Shown piece after piece: positions 26,461 through 35,510 of a stretch of 64,000 bases of DNA. Source of the stretch: Pseudomonas fluorescens (GTDB lineage: Bacteria; Pseudomonadota; Gammaproteobacteria; Pseudomonadales; Pseudomonadaceae); assembly GCF_902497995.1 (NCBI RefSeq), contig NZ_CABVII010000003.1:186001-250000 (forward strand), read 5' to 3'. Numbering within the stretch: position 1 is the first letter of the stretch; the number at the start of each line of letters is the position of its first letter. A program made the position numbers and the translations under genes. The notes beneath the pieces were generated by a model. The model did no database searches. It worked only from the letters and a program-made list of their open reading frames with translations, and was not told the DNA's origin.

Positions 26461-29292
26461 TTAAACAGTAAAGGCGTCTTGCAGCAGTTGTTCCTGCTGC
26501 TCGGCGTGCATCGATGCGTAACCGCATGCAGGTGCAGCAGAAGCCTCACGGCCCGCGTACTCGAGTACGAGAGACTTGTCGAGGTTGCTGATGCTGCGAC
26601 GCATGTGGTGTTGGCTGCAGTACCACGCACCCTGGTTCATCGGCTCTTCCTGGCACCAAACGGCATGCTTGACGTTGGTGTAGGGAGCCAGGACTTCTTT
26701 CAAGTCGTCCTCAGGGAATGGGTACAGCTGCTCGATACGCACGACGGCGATGTCGTCACGACCTTCGGCACGGCGTTTTTCCAGCAGGTCGTAGTAGACC
26801 TTGCCGCTACACAGAACAACGCGCTCGACCTTTTTCGGGTCTTGAACATCGATTTCCGGGATAACAGTCTGGAACGAACCTTCGGCCAGATCTTCCAGGG
26901 TCGAGATGGCCAGTTTATGACGCAGCAGCGACTTCGGTGTCAGGACGATCAATGGCTTGCGCAGCGGGCGAATCACCTGGCGACGCAGCAAGTGGTAGAT
27001 CTGAGCCGGCGTAGTCGGTACGGCTACCTGAATGTTGTGCTCGGCGCACAGCTGCAGGTAACGCTCCAGACGTGCAGACGAGTGCTCCGGACCCTGACCT
27101 TCATAACCATGCGGCAGCAGCATGGTCAGACCGCAGAGACGGCCCCACTTGTGCTCGCCACTGGTGATGAACTGGTCGATCACCACCTGGGCACCGTTGG
27201 CGAAGTCGCCGAACTGGGCTTCCCAGATCACCAGCGCTTCAGGCGTGGTGGTCGAGTAACCGTATTCGAACGCCAGCACGGCTTCTTCGGACAGGAACGA
27301 ATCGTACAGGTCGAAACGTGGCTGGCCCTTGTACAGGTTTTGCAGCGGGATGTAGGTGCCCGCGTCTTTCTGGTTGTGCAAGACAGCGTGACGGTGCGAG
27401 AACGTACCGCGACCGATGTCCTGACCCGTCATGCGAATCGGGTGACCTTCGAACGCCAGGGTCGCGTACGCCATGGTTTCGGCGTAACCCCAGTTGATCG
27501 GCAGGCCGCCGGCTTGCATCTTCTGACGGTCTTCGTAGATTTTCGAGACCTGGCGCTGAACCACGAAGCCTTCCGGAATTTCCAGCAGCTTGGCGGACAG
27601 TTCCTGCAAGGTTTTCAGATCGAAACGCGTGTCGTGACGCGCAGTCCAGGCGTGGCCCAGATACGGACGCCAGTCCACGAACAACTCTTTGTTCGGCTCT
27701 TTGACCAGGCTTTTTACAACATGCAGGCCGTTGTCCAGCGCGTTGCGGTATTCGTCGACTTTCGCCTGAACACGCTCTGCGTCCAGCACGCCGGCCTGGG
27801 TCAGACGATCGGCATACAGCTCACGGGTGGTGCGCTGTTTGGTGATCTGCTGATACATCATCGGCTGGGTGCCGCTTGGCTCGTCGGCCTCGTTGTGGCC
27901 ACGACGACGGTAGCAGACCAGGTCGATCACCACGTCACGCTTGAACTGCATGCGGTAGTCGATGGCCAGCTGGGTCACGAACAATACGGCTTCCGGATCA
28001 TCGCCATTCACATGGAGGATCGGCGCCTGGATCATTTTCGCAACGTCGGTCGCGTACTCGGTGGAGCGCGAGTCCAGCGGATTGCTGATGGTGAAACCGA
28101 CCTGGTTGTTGATCACGATGTGCACGGTGCCGCCGGTCTTGAAACCGCGGGTCTGCGACATCTGGAAGGTTTCCATCACCACGCCCTGACCTGCGAATGC
28201 AGCGTCACCGTGGATGGAGATCGGCAGAACCTTCTCGCCGGTCGGGTCGTTACGACGATCCTGACGGGCGCGAACCGAACCCTCGACCACTGGAGAGACG
28301 ATTTCCAGGTGGGACGGGTTGAAGGCCATCGCGAGGTGAACTTCACCGCCGGTGGTCATGACGTTGGACGAGAAGCCCTGGTGATATTTAACGTCACCGG
28401 AACCCAGCTCGACCTTCTTCTTGCCTTCGAACTCGTCGAACAGCTCGCGCGGGTTCTTGCCGAAGGTATTGACCAGCACGTTCAGACGACCACGGTGGGC
28501 CATGCCGATGACGATTTCCTTGGTGCCGTAGGAACCGGAACGCTGGATCAGTTCGTCGAGCATCGGAATCAGGCTCTCGCCGCCTTCCAGGCCGAAACGC
28601 TTGGTGCCCGGGTACTTGGTGCCCAGGTATTTTTCCAGGCCTTCGCCAGCGGTCACGCGCTCGAGCAGGTGGCCCTTGATGTCGGCGGAGTACGTCGGAC
28701 GGCCACGCACGCTTTCCAGACGCTGCTGGAACCACTGGCGCTGCTCGGAATCGGTGATGTGCGTAAATTCAGCGCCGATGGTGCGGCAATATGTCTGCTG
28801 CAACGCTTCGTGAATTTCGCGTAGGCTCGCCTCCTCTTTGCCAATGAACAGGTCGCCGGCACGGAAGATCGTATCAAGATCGGCATTGGTCAAGCCGTAA
28901 TGATTGATCGACAGGTCTGCAGGTGCAGGACGCCGCCACAGCCCCAGCGGGTCAAGCTGGGCTGCCTGGTGGCCACGCATACGGTAGGCCTGGATCAATC
29001 GCAGCACTTCAACTTGCTTCTTCTCGTGCTCACTGCTCACGCTGCCGGCGGAAACCGGTTGTACGCGGCGCTGGTTCTTTGCCAGCAAGACGAAATGATC
29101 GCGAATCGTGGAGTGCGAAACATCGGTGACAGTGTTGCCGTCGGCAGGCAACTTCTGAAAATAGGTGCGCCACTCTTCTGGCACAGCGTTAGGGTCGTGC
29201 AGGTAGAGCTCGTAGAGCTCTTCCACATAGGCAGCGTTACTACCGGATAGGTAGGCGCTGTTCCACATGCGCTGCATCACGCTTTCTTGCAT
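26461..29292 (-). CDS. sucA: 2-oxoglutarate dehydrogenase E1 component SucA
   Basis: Thiamine-diphosphate enzyme that decarboxylates 2-oxoglutarate and succinylates SucB; 943 residues, as expected. The N-terminal segment MQESVMQRMWNSAYLSGSNAAYVEELYELY is the SucB-binding helix region. The ThDP-binding GDAAFAGQGVV lies near residue 365 with HIVINNQVGFT and GDDPEAV nearby; the C-terminal transketolase-like Pyr and C domains carry IGRGTFSHRHAVLH. It starts the suc part of the locus 261 bases after sdhB, where the sdhB terminator and probably a sucA promoter lie. Confidence 0.97.
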   Translation of the reverse strand: MQESVMQRMWNSAYLSGSNAAYVEELYELYLHDPNAVPEEWRTYFQKLPADGNTVTDVSHSTIRDHFVLLAKNQRRVQPVSAGSVSSEHEKKQVEVLRLIQAYRMRGHQAAQLDPLGLWRRPAPADLSINHYGLTNADLDTIFRAGDLFIGKEEASLREIHEALQQTYCRTIGAEFTHITDSEQRQWFQQRLESVRGRPTYSADIKGHLLERVTAGEGLEKYLGTKYPGTKRFGLEGGESLIPMLDELIQRSGSYGTKEIVIGMAHRGRLNVLVNTFGKNPRELFDEFEGKKKVELGSGDVKYHQGFSSNVMTTGGEVHLAMAFNPSHLEIVSPVVEGSVRARQDRRNDPTGEKVLPISIHGDAAFAGQGVVMETFQMSQTRGFKTGGTVHIVINNQVGFTISNPLDSRSTEYATDVAKMIQAPILHVNGDDPEAVLFVTQLAIDYRMQFKRDVVIDLVCYRRRGHNEADEPSGTQPMMYQQITKQRTTRELYADRLTQAGVLDAERVQAKVDEYRNALDNGLHVVKSLVKEPNKELFVDWRPYLGHAWTARHDTRFDLKTLQELSAKLLEIPEGFVVQRQVSKIYEDRQKMQAGGLPINWGYAETMAYATLAFEGHPIRMTGQDIGRGTFSHRHAVLHNQKDAGTYIPLQNLYKGQPRFDLYDSFLSEEAVLAFEYGYSTTTPEALVIWEAQFGDFANGAQVVIDQFITSGEHKWGRLCGLTMLLPHGYEGQGPEHSSARLERYLQLCAEHNIQVAVPTTPAQIYHLLRRQVIRPLRKPLIVLTPKSLLRHKLAISTLEDLAEGSFQTVIPEIDVQDPKKVERVVLCSGKVYYDLLEKRRAEGRDDIAVVRIEQLYPFPEDDLKEVLAPYTNVKHAVWCQEEPMNQGAWYCSQHHMRRSISNLDKSLVLEYAGREASAAPACGYASMHAEQQEQLLQDAFTV

Positions 29293-29483
29293 GCTTGGTC
29301 ACCCTCGGTTAGGGGAACACCACCGGCGTCGACACCGAGCAAACTTGCAGAAGTCCGAATGCAGCGACCAAAACAAGCCACTAGGATCACGCTGATAGTC
29401 CGGGTACCAGCCCGGATGCCCCTGCTTGTCTCATTTCTTCAAAATAAGAGCCGCAGCCTTTTAAGCTGCTGCTCAGGTTAAAA

Positions 29484-29513
29484 CTACGGCGCCGGTTGAA
29501 GCCTGCGCCGTAG
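29484..29513 (-). terminator. Terminator-like hairpin between sdhB and sucA
   Basis: On the minus strand, the stem CTACGGCGC/GCGCCGTAG is followed by TTTT, 41 bases past the sdhB stop. It may end or attenuate the sdh transcript before sucA. Confidence 0.75.
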
Positions 29514-29553
29514 CATCTACGGGTATAGCGGTCCTACGGGTACAACAGCTGAA

Positions 29554-30258
29554 TCACACGCCGCTTTGCAGAAGCATGTTACGAATGTGACCGATGGCCT
29601 TAGTCGGGTTCAGGCCTTTCGGACAAACGTTGACGCAGTTCATGATCCCGCGGCAGCGGAATACGCTGAACGGGTCATCCAGCGAAGCCAGACGCTCGGC
29701 AGTCTTGGTGTCACGGCTGTCTGCCAGGAAGCGATAAGCTTGCAGCAGAGCAGCCGGACCCAGGAACTTGTCCGGGTTCCACCAGAAGGACGGGCAGGAG
29801 GTCGAGCAGCAAGCGCACAGGATGCACTCGTACAGACCGTCGAGCTTTTCACGCTCTTCAGGGGACTGCAGACGCTCGATGGCCGGAGCCGGCGTGTCGT
29901 TCTGCAGGAATGGCTTAACCTTCTCGTATTGCTTGTAGAAGATGCTCATATCGACGACCAGGTCACGAATGACCGGCAAACCTGGCAGCGGACGAACAAC
30001 CAACTTGTTACCTTTTACGACAGCGGACAGCGGCGTGACGCACGCCAGACCGTTTTTGCCGTTGATATTCATGCCGTCGGAACCGCAAACACCTTCACGG
30101 CAAGAGCGACGATAGGAGAAACCTTCGTCCTGCTCTTTGATCAGGGCCAGCACGTCCAGCACCATCAGGTCTTTACCACCGGTATCGACCTGGAATTCCT
30201 GCATGAACGGCGCGGCGTCCTGATCAGGGTTGTAACGATAAACGCTGACTTTCAACAT
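29554..30258 (-). CDS. sdhB: Succinate dehydrogenase iron-sulfur subunit SdhB
   Basis: Electron-transfer subunit of complex II, 234 residues. The N-terminal ferredoxin domain holds the [2Fe-2S] cysteines in SCREGVCGSDGMNINGKNGLAC. The C-terminal domain holds the [4Fe-4S] and [3Fe-4S] ligands in CILCACCSTSCP and CRGIMNCVNVCPKGLNP. I chose ATG 30258 (MLKVSVYRYNPD), the conserved N-terminus, with AAGGG upstream; a GTG three codons earlier is possible. It begins 11 bases after the sdhA stop. A terminator-like hairpin follows. Confidence 0.97.
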   Translation of the reverse strand: MLKVSVYRYNPDQDAAPFMQEFQVDTGGKDLMVLDVLALIKEQDEGFSYRRSCREGVCGSDGMNINGKNGLACVTPLSAVVKGNKLVVRPLPGLPVIRDLVVDMSIFYKQYEKVKPFLQNDTPAPAIERLQSPEEREKLDGLYECILCACCSTSCPSFWWNPDKFLGPAALLQAYRFLADSRDTKTAERLASLDDPFSVFRCRGIMNCVNVCPKGLNPTKAIGHIRNMLLQSGV

Positions 30259-30269
30259 GGCGGCCACCC

Positions 30270-32042
30270 TTAATAAGTCCGAATCTTAGGTTCAAAAGTC
30301 GGAACAGTCTTCGGCGAGAAGTTCACGGCACGCTTGGTTACGCGCTTGTCACCCGGGAAGTACAGTGTGTGGCACAGCCAGTTTTCATCGTCGCGGTCTT
30401 CGAAGTCTTCACGGGCGTGAGCGCCGCGGGACTCTTTGCGGATCTCTGCAGCGATGGCAGTGGCTTCGGCCACTTCCAGCAGGTTCTGCAGTTCCAGCGC
30501 TTCGATACGTGCAGTATTGAACGCCTGCGACTTATCGGTGATCTTGACGTTGGCGATACGCACGCGCAGGTCAGCCAGCTGGGCAATACCCTTCTGCATG
30601 TATTCGCCGGTACGGAATACACCGAAGTAGTTCTGCATGCAGCTTTGCAGCTCGCGACGCAGGGTTGCCACGTCTTCGCCATCGGTACGCTCGTTCAGGG
30701 CGGACAGACGCGCCAGGGCCGTTTCAATGTTGGCGTCGGTGGCGTCGTCGTATTCGATACCGTCGGTCAGCGCTTTTTCCAGGTGCAGACCGGCAGCACG
30801 ACCGAACACAACCAGGTCGAGCAACGAGTTGCCGCCCAGACGGTTGGCACCGTGAACCGATACGCAAGCCACTTCGCCCACTGCGAACAGGCCAGGAATG
30901 ATGGTGTCGACGCCTTCGGCATCCTGGGTGATTGCCTGACCATGAATGTTGGTCGGAACGCCGCCCATCATATAGTGGCAAGTCGGAACGACCGGAACCG
31001 GAGCAACAACCGGATCAACATGAGCAAACGTCTTGGACAGTTCGCAGATGCCTGGCAGACGGCTGTGCAGCACTTCCTCGCCCAGGTGGTCGAGCTTGAG
31101 CAATACGTGGTCGCCATTCGGACCGCAACCGTTGCCGGCGATGATCTCTTTAACCATCGAACGGGCAACGACGTCACGACCGGCAAGGTCTTTGGCGTTC
31201 GGAGCATAACGCTCCATGAAACGCTCGCCGTGCTTGTTGATGAGGTAACCACCTTCACCACGGCAACCTTCAGTCACCAGTACACCGGCGCCGGCGATGC
31301 CGGTCGGGTGGAACTGCCACATTTCGATGTCTTGCACCGGCACGCCAGCACGCAGAGCCATGCCGACGCCGTCACCGGTGTTGATCAAGGCGTTGGTGGT
31401 GGAAGAGTAGATACGACCGGCACCGCCAGTAGCCAGAACGGTGGCCTTGGCGCGGATGTAGCTGGTTTCACCGGTTTCGATGCAGATGGCGATCACGCCG
31501 ACGAATGCGCCGTCCTGGTTTTTCACCAGATCGACAGCGTAGTACTCGTTCAGGAACACGGTGCCGGCTTTCAGGTTGCCCTGATAAAGGGTATGCAACA
31601 GCGCGTGACCGGTACGGTCAGAAGCGGCGCAAGTACGGGCAGCCTGCCCGCCTTTACCGTAATCCTTGGACTGACCGCCGAATGGACGCTGGTAGATACG
31701 ACCTTGTTCGGTACGGGAGAACGGCATACCCATGTGGTCCAGCTCGTACACCGCAGCCGGGCCTTCCTGACACATGTATTCGATAGCGTCCTGGTCACCG
31801 ATGTAGTCGGAACCCTTGACGGTATCGTACATGTGCCAGCGCCAGTCGTCGTTCGGATCAGCCGAAGCGATGGCGCAGGTAATGCCACCCTGAGCGGAAA
31901 CAGTGTGCGAACGGGTCGGGAACACCTTGGTGATCACGGCAGTCTTGTGACCGCCTTGCGCCAGTTGCAGCGCTGCGCGCATGCCGGCACCGCCACCACC
32001 AATAATGATGGCGTCGAAAGAAATCGTTGGAATGTTAGCCAT
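30270..32042 (-). CDS. sdhA: Succinate dehydrogenase flavoprotein subunit SdhA
   Basis: Catalytic subunit of complex II, 590 residues, oxidising succinate to fumarate. The dinucleotide site [21 protein letters not shown] is at residues 11-31, and the covalent FAD His is in [12 protein letters not shown] near residue 45. The active-site region [21 protein letters not shown] lies near 245-265, and the conserved [21 protein letters not shown] near 400. It starts three bases after the sdhD stop, within sdhCDAB. Confidence 0.98.
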   Translation of the reverse strand: MANIPTISFDAIIIGGGGAGMRAALQLAQGGHKTAVITKVFPTRSHTVSAQGGITCAIASADPNDDWRWHMYDTVKGSDYIGDQDAIEYMCQEGPAAVYELDHMGMPFSRTEQGRIYQRPFGGQSKDYGKGGQAARTCAASDRTGHALLHTLYQGNLKAGTVFLNEYYAVDLVKNQDGAFVGVIAICIETGETSYIRAKATVLATGGAGRIYSSTTNALINTGDGVGMALRAGVPVQDIEMWQFHPTGIAGAGVLVTEGCRGEGGYLINKHGERFMERYAPNAKDLAGRDVVARSMVKEIIAGNGCGPNGDHVLLKLDHLGEEVLHSRLPGICELSKTFAHVDPVVAPVPVVPTCHYMMGGVPTNIHGQAITQDAEGVDTIIPGLFAVGEVACVSVHGANRLGGNSLLDLVVFGRAAGLHLEKALTDGIEYDDATDANIETALARLSALNERTDGEDVATLRRELQSCMQNYFGVFRTGEYMQKGIAQLADLRVRIANVKITDKSQAFNTARIEALELQNLLEVAEATAIAAEIRKESRGAHAREDFEDRDDENWLCHTLYFPGDKRVTKRAVNFSPKTVPTFEPKIRTY

Positions 32043-32045
32043 GAA

Positions 32046-32414
32046 TCAGATACCCCAGAGAATCTGCACACCCCAGACGAAGTAAGCGAACATCGCAACG
32101 CCGCATACTGCCTGGAAAAGGAAACGTACCGCAGTCGCGGACTTGCCCAGCGCCATCGGCGTCAGGTAGTCGGTCGCGATGGTCCACATGCCGACCCAGG
32201 CGTGAGCGCCGAGGGCAACGAGGGACAGCAGACTGAAGATACGCATCCAGTTATTGGCGAACAGTTCATGCCATTGGGCGTACTCGAGGCCCGGATGGGC
32301 GACGACGTATCCGATCAGGAAAATGAAGTAAGCCGCGAGAACGACCGCAGACACACGTTGCGCCATCCAGTCATAGAGGCCCGAACGCGACAGGTTCGTG
32401 ACGTTAGTTACCAT
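32046..32414 (-). CDS. sdhD: Succinate dehydrogenase membrane anchor subunit SdhD
   Basis: Membrane subunit of 122 residues with three transmembrane segments that helps bind haem b and quinone. The conserved MVTNVTNLSRSGLYDWMAQRVSA N-terminus fixes the ATG at 32414. The haem-ligand region LGAHAWVGMWTIATDYL contains the expected His, and the DYL motif is near the quinone site. Its start overlaps the 3' end of sdhC, so translation is coupled. Confidence 0.95.
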   Translation of the reverse strand: MVTNVTNLSRSGLYDWMAQRVSAVVLAAYFIFLIGYVVAHPGLEYAQWHELFANNWMRIFSLLSLVALGAHAWVGMWTIATDYLTPMALGKSATAVRFLFQAVCGVAMFAYFVWGVQILWGI

Positions 32415-32782
32415 ATCCAAACTCCTGCCAGAACGATTACCACCACGGAAACGGCAATAACGATTTTCGAGCCCAGCTTGCCGCCTTCCAGCGTCTCACC
32501 GATGCCCATGTCCATGATCAAATGGCGCACACCGGCTACCAGGTGATACAGCAAGGCGGACAGGATGCCCCAAATCACTAGCTTGGCTAGCGGACTGGTC
32601 AGACACGCTTTCACCTGACCGAAGCCTTCCTCGGAGCTCAGCGACTTATCCAATGCATAAAGCATGATGGCAAGGCACACGAAGAGGATGACACCGGAAA
32701 TACGGTGAAGAATGGACGTGTAAGCAGTGACTGGGAGTTTGATGGTCCTTAGGTCTAGGTTTACAGGTCGTTGGCTTTTCAC
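32408..32782 (-). CDS. sdhC: Succinate dehydrogenase cytochrome b556 subunit SdhC
   Basis: Membrane subunit of about 124 residues with three transmembrane helices. The N-terminus VKSQRPVNLDLRTIKLPVTAYTSILHRISGV contains the conserved SxxHRxSG quinone/haem signature, and LYHLVAGVRHLIMD carries the haem-ligand His. I chose the GTG at 32782 from similarity; no clear Shine-Dalgarno precedes it, and an in-frame TTG at 32815 would add 11 residues. First gene of sdhCDAB, divergent from gltA, with a good promoter 135-163 bases upstream. Confidence 0.92.
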   Translation of the reverse strand: MKSQRPVNLDLRTIKLPVTAYTSILHRISGVILFVCLAIMLYALDKSLSSEEGFGQVKACLTSPLAKLVIWGILSALLYHLVAGVRHLIMDMGIGETLEGGKLGSKIVIAVSVVVIVLAGVWIW

Positions 32783-32916
32783 GGCTTTTTTTTCACACTG
32801 AAGAGCCCCTAACAATCAGGGCAAAGTTGTTGGGGAGTGCACTGGTCAGGTAACCACCACCCAGGGAGGCGACCCCCAATAACGCAAGCCCAAAAGCCCT
32901 TGGCGGTCGGTGGCCG

Positions 32917-32945
32917 AGTATAGACAGTTAGGCTACTAATGACAA
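32917..32945 (-). promoter_or_regulatory. Promoter of the sdhCDAB transcript
   Basis: On the minus strand TTGTCA (32945-32940), a 17-base spacer and TATACT (32922-32917) fit a sigma-70 promoter, leaving an untranslated leader of about 130 bases before sdhC. Confidence 0.7.
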
Positions 32946-33059
32946 CGCGTACACCCTCCCCTAATAGCGCATTGCACAAGTGGGATAAAAGGCGTAAACG
33001 GCAGTCAATTTCGAGGAAAAAGTCCGGTTAAAGCGTTCTGGCGCAAGACTTTAGGCAAA

Positions 33060-33087
33060 TTGACATTCGAATTTATCTCACTATAGT
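33060..33087 (+). promoter_or_regulatory. Promoter of gltA
   Basis: TTGACA at 33060-33065, a 16-base spacer and TATAGT at 33082-33087 form a near-consensus sigma-70 promoter about 55 bases before the gltA ATG. The 363-base sdhC-gltA region contains no gene. Confidence 0.8.
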
Positions 33088-33145
33088 GGTGCGGGCCCTG
33101 CGTGGGGGGTCTGTCTGATGATTTCAAGCATAAATAGGAGGCCAC

Positions 33146-34435
33146 ATGGCTGACAAAAAAGCGCAGTTGATCATCGAGGGCGCAGCCCCCGTCGAGCTGC
33201 CCATTTTAACCGGCACCGTTGGTCCCGATGTTATCGATGTTCGGGCCCTGACGGCCACGGGCCGTTTCACCTTTGACCCTGGTTTCATGTCGACCGCATC
33301 CTGCGAGTCGAAGATCACCTATATCGACGGCGACAACGGCATTCTGTTGCACCGCGGCTACCCGATCGAACAGCTGGCTGAAAAGTCGGATTACCTGGAA
33401 ACCTGCTATCTGCTGCTCAACGGCGAGTTGCCGACTGCAGAACAGAAGGCCCAGTTCGTCAGCACCGTGAAGAACCACACCATGGTTCACGAGCAGCTGA
33501 AGACGTTCTTCAACGGCTTCCGTCGCGACGCCCACCCGATGGCCGTCATGTGCGGTGTAGTCGGCGCCCTCTCGGCGTTCTACCACGACTCCCTGGACAT
33601 CAAAAACCCGCAGCATCGCGAAATCTCCGCGGTCCGCCTGGTTGCCAAGATGCCGACCCTGGCTGCGATGGTTTACAAGTACTCCATGGGCCAACCCATG
33701 ATGTACCCGCGCAACGACCTGACGTACGCGGAAAACTTCCTGCACATGATGTTCAACACCCCGTGCGAGATCAAACCGATCAGCCCGGTACTCGCCAAGG
33801 CAATGGACAAGATCTTCATCCTCCATGCCGACCACGAGCAGAACGCTTCGACCTCCACCGTACGCCTGGCCGGTTCGTCGGGTGCCAACCCGTTCGCCTG
33901 TATCGCCGCCGGTATCGCTGCACTGTGGGGCCCTGCCCACGGCGGCGCGAACGAAGCCGTTCTGTCCATGCTTGACGAAATTGGCGATGTCTCGAACATC
34001 GACCAGTACATCGCCAAGGCCAAGGACAAGAACGATCCGTTCAAGCTGATGGGCTTCGGTCACCGGGTTTACAAAAACCGCGACCCACGCGCCACCGTGA
34101 TGAAGCAGACCTGCGACGAAGTGCTGAAGGAGCTGGGCATCACCAACGATCCGCAACTCGAACTGGCCATGCGCCTGGAAGAGATCGCCCTGACCGACCC
34201 GTACTTCATCGAACGCTCGCTGTACCCGAACGTCGACTTCTACTCGGGGATCATCCTCAAGGCGATCGGCATTCCAACCAGCATGTTCACCGTGATCTTC
34301 GCCCTGGCGCGGACCGTCGGCTGGATCTCCCACTGGAAAGAAATGCTCTCCAGTCCGTACAAGATCGGCCGTCCGCGGCAGTTGTACACCGGCTACGAGT
34401 CGCGTGACATTCCCGATCTGGAAGACCGTAAATAA
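33146..34435 (+). CDS. gltA: Citrate synthase GltA (type II)
   Basis: Condenses acetyl-CoA and oxaloacetate; 429 residues, the size of the hexameric, NADH-regulated Gram-negative enzyme. Catalytic residues are in [23 protein letters not shown] (His), [11 protein letters not shown] (His) and [13 protein letters not shown] (substrate Arg/His region), with the catalytic Asp in the later YPNVDFYSG. The N-terminal [12 protein letters not shown] domain is typical of type II. A consensus GGAGG precedes the ATG at eight bases. It is divergent from sdhC and ends at a terminator, the same arrangement as in enterics. Confidence 0.98.
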   Translation: MADKKAQLIIEGAAPVELPILTGTVGPDVIDVRALTATGRFTFDPGFMSTASCESKITYIDGDNGILLHRGYPIEQLAEKSDYLETCYLLLNGELPTAEQKAQFVSTVKNHTMVHEQLKTFFNGFRRDAHPMAVMCGVVGALSAFYHDSLDIKNPQHREISAVRLVAKMPTLAAMVYKYSMGQPMMYPRNDLTYAENFLHMMFNTPCEIKPISPVLAKAMDKIFILHADHEQNASTSTVRLAGSSGANPFACIAAGIAALWGPAHGGANEAVLSMLDEIGDVSNIDQYIAKAKDKNDPFKLMGFGHRVYKNRDPRATVMKQTCDEVLKELGITNDPQLELAMRLEEIALTDPYFIERSLYPNVDFYSGIILKAIGIPTSMFTVIFALARTVGWISHWKEMLSSPYKIGRPRQLYTGYESRDIPDLEDRK

Positions 34436-34470
34436 GACCTGTCTTGCGATAAAGTCTTGAGTTGTACCGG

Positions 34471-34504
34471 AAACGGCCTCTATTTTTATAGGGGCCGTTT
34501 TTGT
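34471..34504 (+). terminator. Rho-independent terminator of gltA
   Basis: The stem AAACGGCC/GGCCGTTT with an AT-rich loop is followed by a T-run, 36 bases past the stop. Confidence 0.88.
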
Positions 34505-34891
34505 TTGTGGCTCTTTTTTAATGCGCGGCGGCCTGTGGGCCGACCGGGCGCTTTGGTCGTGTACATATCCGTTTCTGCGGTAACGGCCGCTGACGGTTCC
34601 GCTCTTACAGCGGGTCACTTGGAAAAGCGCCAAGTAACCAAGCGCTCTTGCCCCTGTCGTTCGGTGCCTCGCCTAGGCTCGGCATGCCCTCGTTCCGGTC
34701 CTGCTCCGTGGGCCCGCCGCGATCGGCCATCCATGGCCGTGCGCGGCTAACCCGGCATCCATGCCGGGTTGCCCACTACGCAGAACCTCCACTCGGCCTC
34801 TCGAGGGGGCGGTGCGTCAAGATCAAAAGCTGCAGGCGAGCTAACGCTCGGCCTGTTGAGTGGTGAAAAGCAAAGGGGTACGCCGATCCAT

Positions 34892-34916
34892 TGTGGGAGC
34901 GGGCTTGCTCGCGAAG
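34892..34916. repeat. Single REP copy in the centre of the palindromic element
   Basis: A GTGGGAGCGGGCTTGCTCGC copy preceded by GATCCATT. Its inverted partner with the same flank lies at 35328-35352, just outside the element. Confidence 0.85.
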
Positions 34917-34925
34917 CTGTTGATT

Positions 34926-34994
34926 TTGCCGTTGCCGTTGCCGTTGCCGTTGCTGTGGCTTTGCTGTGGCTGTGGCTGTGGCTGTGGCTGTGGC
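34926..34994. repeat. Hexanucleotide tandem repeat (TTGCCG and TGTGGC units)
   Basis: Four TTGCCG units (34926-34949) are followed by an intermediate stretch and five TGTGGC units (34965-34994). It lies at the centre of the 740-bp palindrome. Confidence 0.9.
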
Positions 34995-35327
34995 TTTTGA
35001 TCTTGATCTTTATCCACCCGCCCCGTCGGGAGGCTGAGTGGAGGTGTTCATCCGGGGAGTGGCGCGCAGCGCCGTTCGACGCAGTCGAACACGCTGCATG
35101 TAGGTCGTCGCGAAGCCAACCTGCGGGCAGTGTCCCCGGATGAATACCGGAGCGAAGGAACGCCGAGCCTTAGCGAGGGGCCGGACGCTTGGGGCGAGCC
35201 TTTTTTTGCTTACTTTTTTTTGGCGTTTGAAAAAAAAGTGAGTCGCCGTAAGGGCGAAACCCTAAGTGGCCGTTGCCGCAGGAATGGATATGTACACCTG
35301 AAAGAAAAGGGTCGCCTGCCAGGCCGC

Positions 35328-35352
35328 CTTCGCGAGCAAGCCCGCTCCCACA
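35328..35352. repeat. Single REP copy, inverted partner of 34892-34916
   Basis: A complete REP in inverse orientation, followed by the shared flank AATGGATC. A decayed partial REP (ATCGCGGGCAAG) follows near 35399-35410. Confidence 0.85.
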
Positions 35353-35446
35353 ATGGATCAGGTAAACCCGCAAAATGTTGGTCGGCGCCAGGCCATTATC
35401 GCGGGCAAGTCATGACCCCATAGCGGACGATAACCGCCCATAAAAA

Positions 35447-35474
35447 AATGCCCCGATCTCTCGACCAGGGCATT
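35447..35474 (-). terminator. Terminator of actP
   Basis: The minus-strand stem AATGCCC/GGGCATT, extended by pairing inside the loop, is followed by a seven-T run, 37 bases past the actP stop. Confidence 0.85.
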
Positions 35475-35510
35475 TCGTCCAGCTCCGCTTATATATAGAA
35501 ACCCGAAGCC

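Larger units (their letters stand above)
34559..35297. repeat. ~740-bp near-palindromic repeat element between gltA and actP
   Basis: The ends are about 30-bp imperfect inverted repeats starting GTGTACATATCC (34559-34588 and 35268-35297). The similarity continues inward: TCACTT...CGCCAA near 34615-34640 mirrors 35200-35245, AGGCTCGGC near 34676 mirrors GCCGAGCCT at 35161-35169, and CTCCACTCGGCCTC (34787 onwards) mirrors 35031-35044. The arms (34559 to about 34830, and about 34994 to 35297) thus form one giant imperfect palindrome. Its centre holds one REP copy and a hexanucleotide tract. It has no transposase; I recognise its terminal sequence as a recurrent intergenic element of Pseudomonas genomes. 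Short open frames in it look spurious. Confidence 0.75.

Noticed and set aside
25288-28824. Open frame of 1178 codons on the plus strand opposite sucB-sucA
   Set aside because: It is antisense to two intact, highly conserved genes. Long antisense frames are expected in GC-rich DNA with strong codon bias, and no ribosome site or known domain is seen.
33060-33087. A promoter of horizontally acquired type or operator of a foreign element at gltA
   Set aside because: The sequence is an ordinary sigma-70 promoter in the conserved sdhC-gltA divergent region.
34457-35423. Four short plus-strand frames in the gltA-actP gap
   Set aside because: They lie within the palindromic element and REPs, lack ribosome sites and read as repeat-derived Arg/Pro/Ser-rich peptides.
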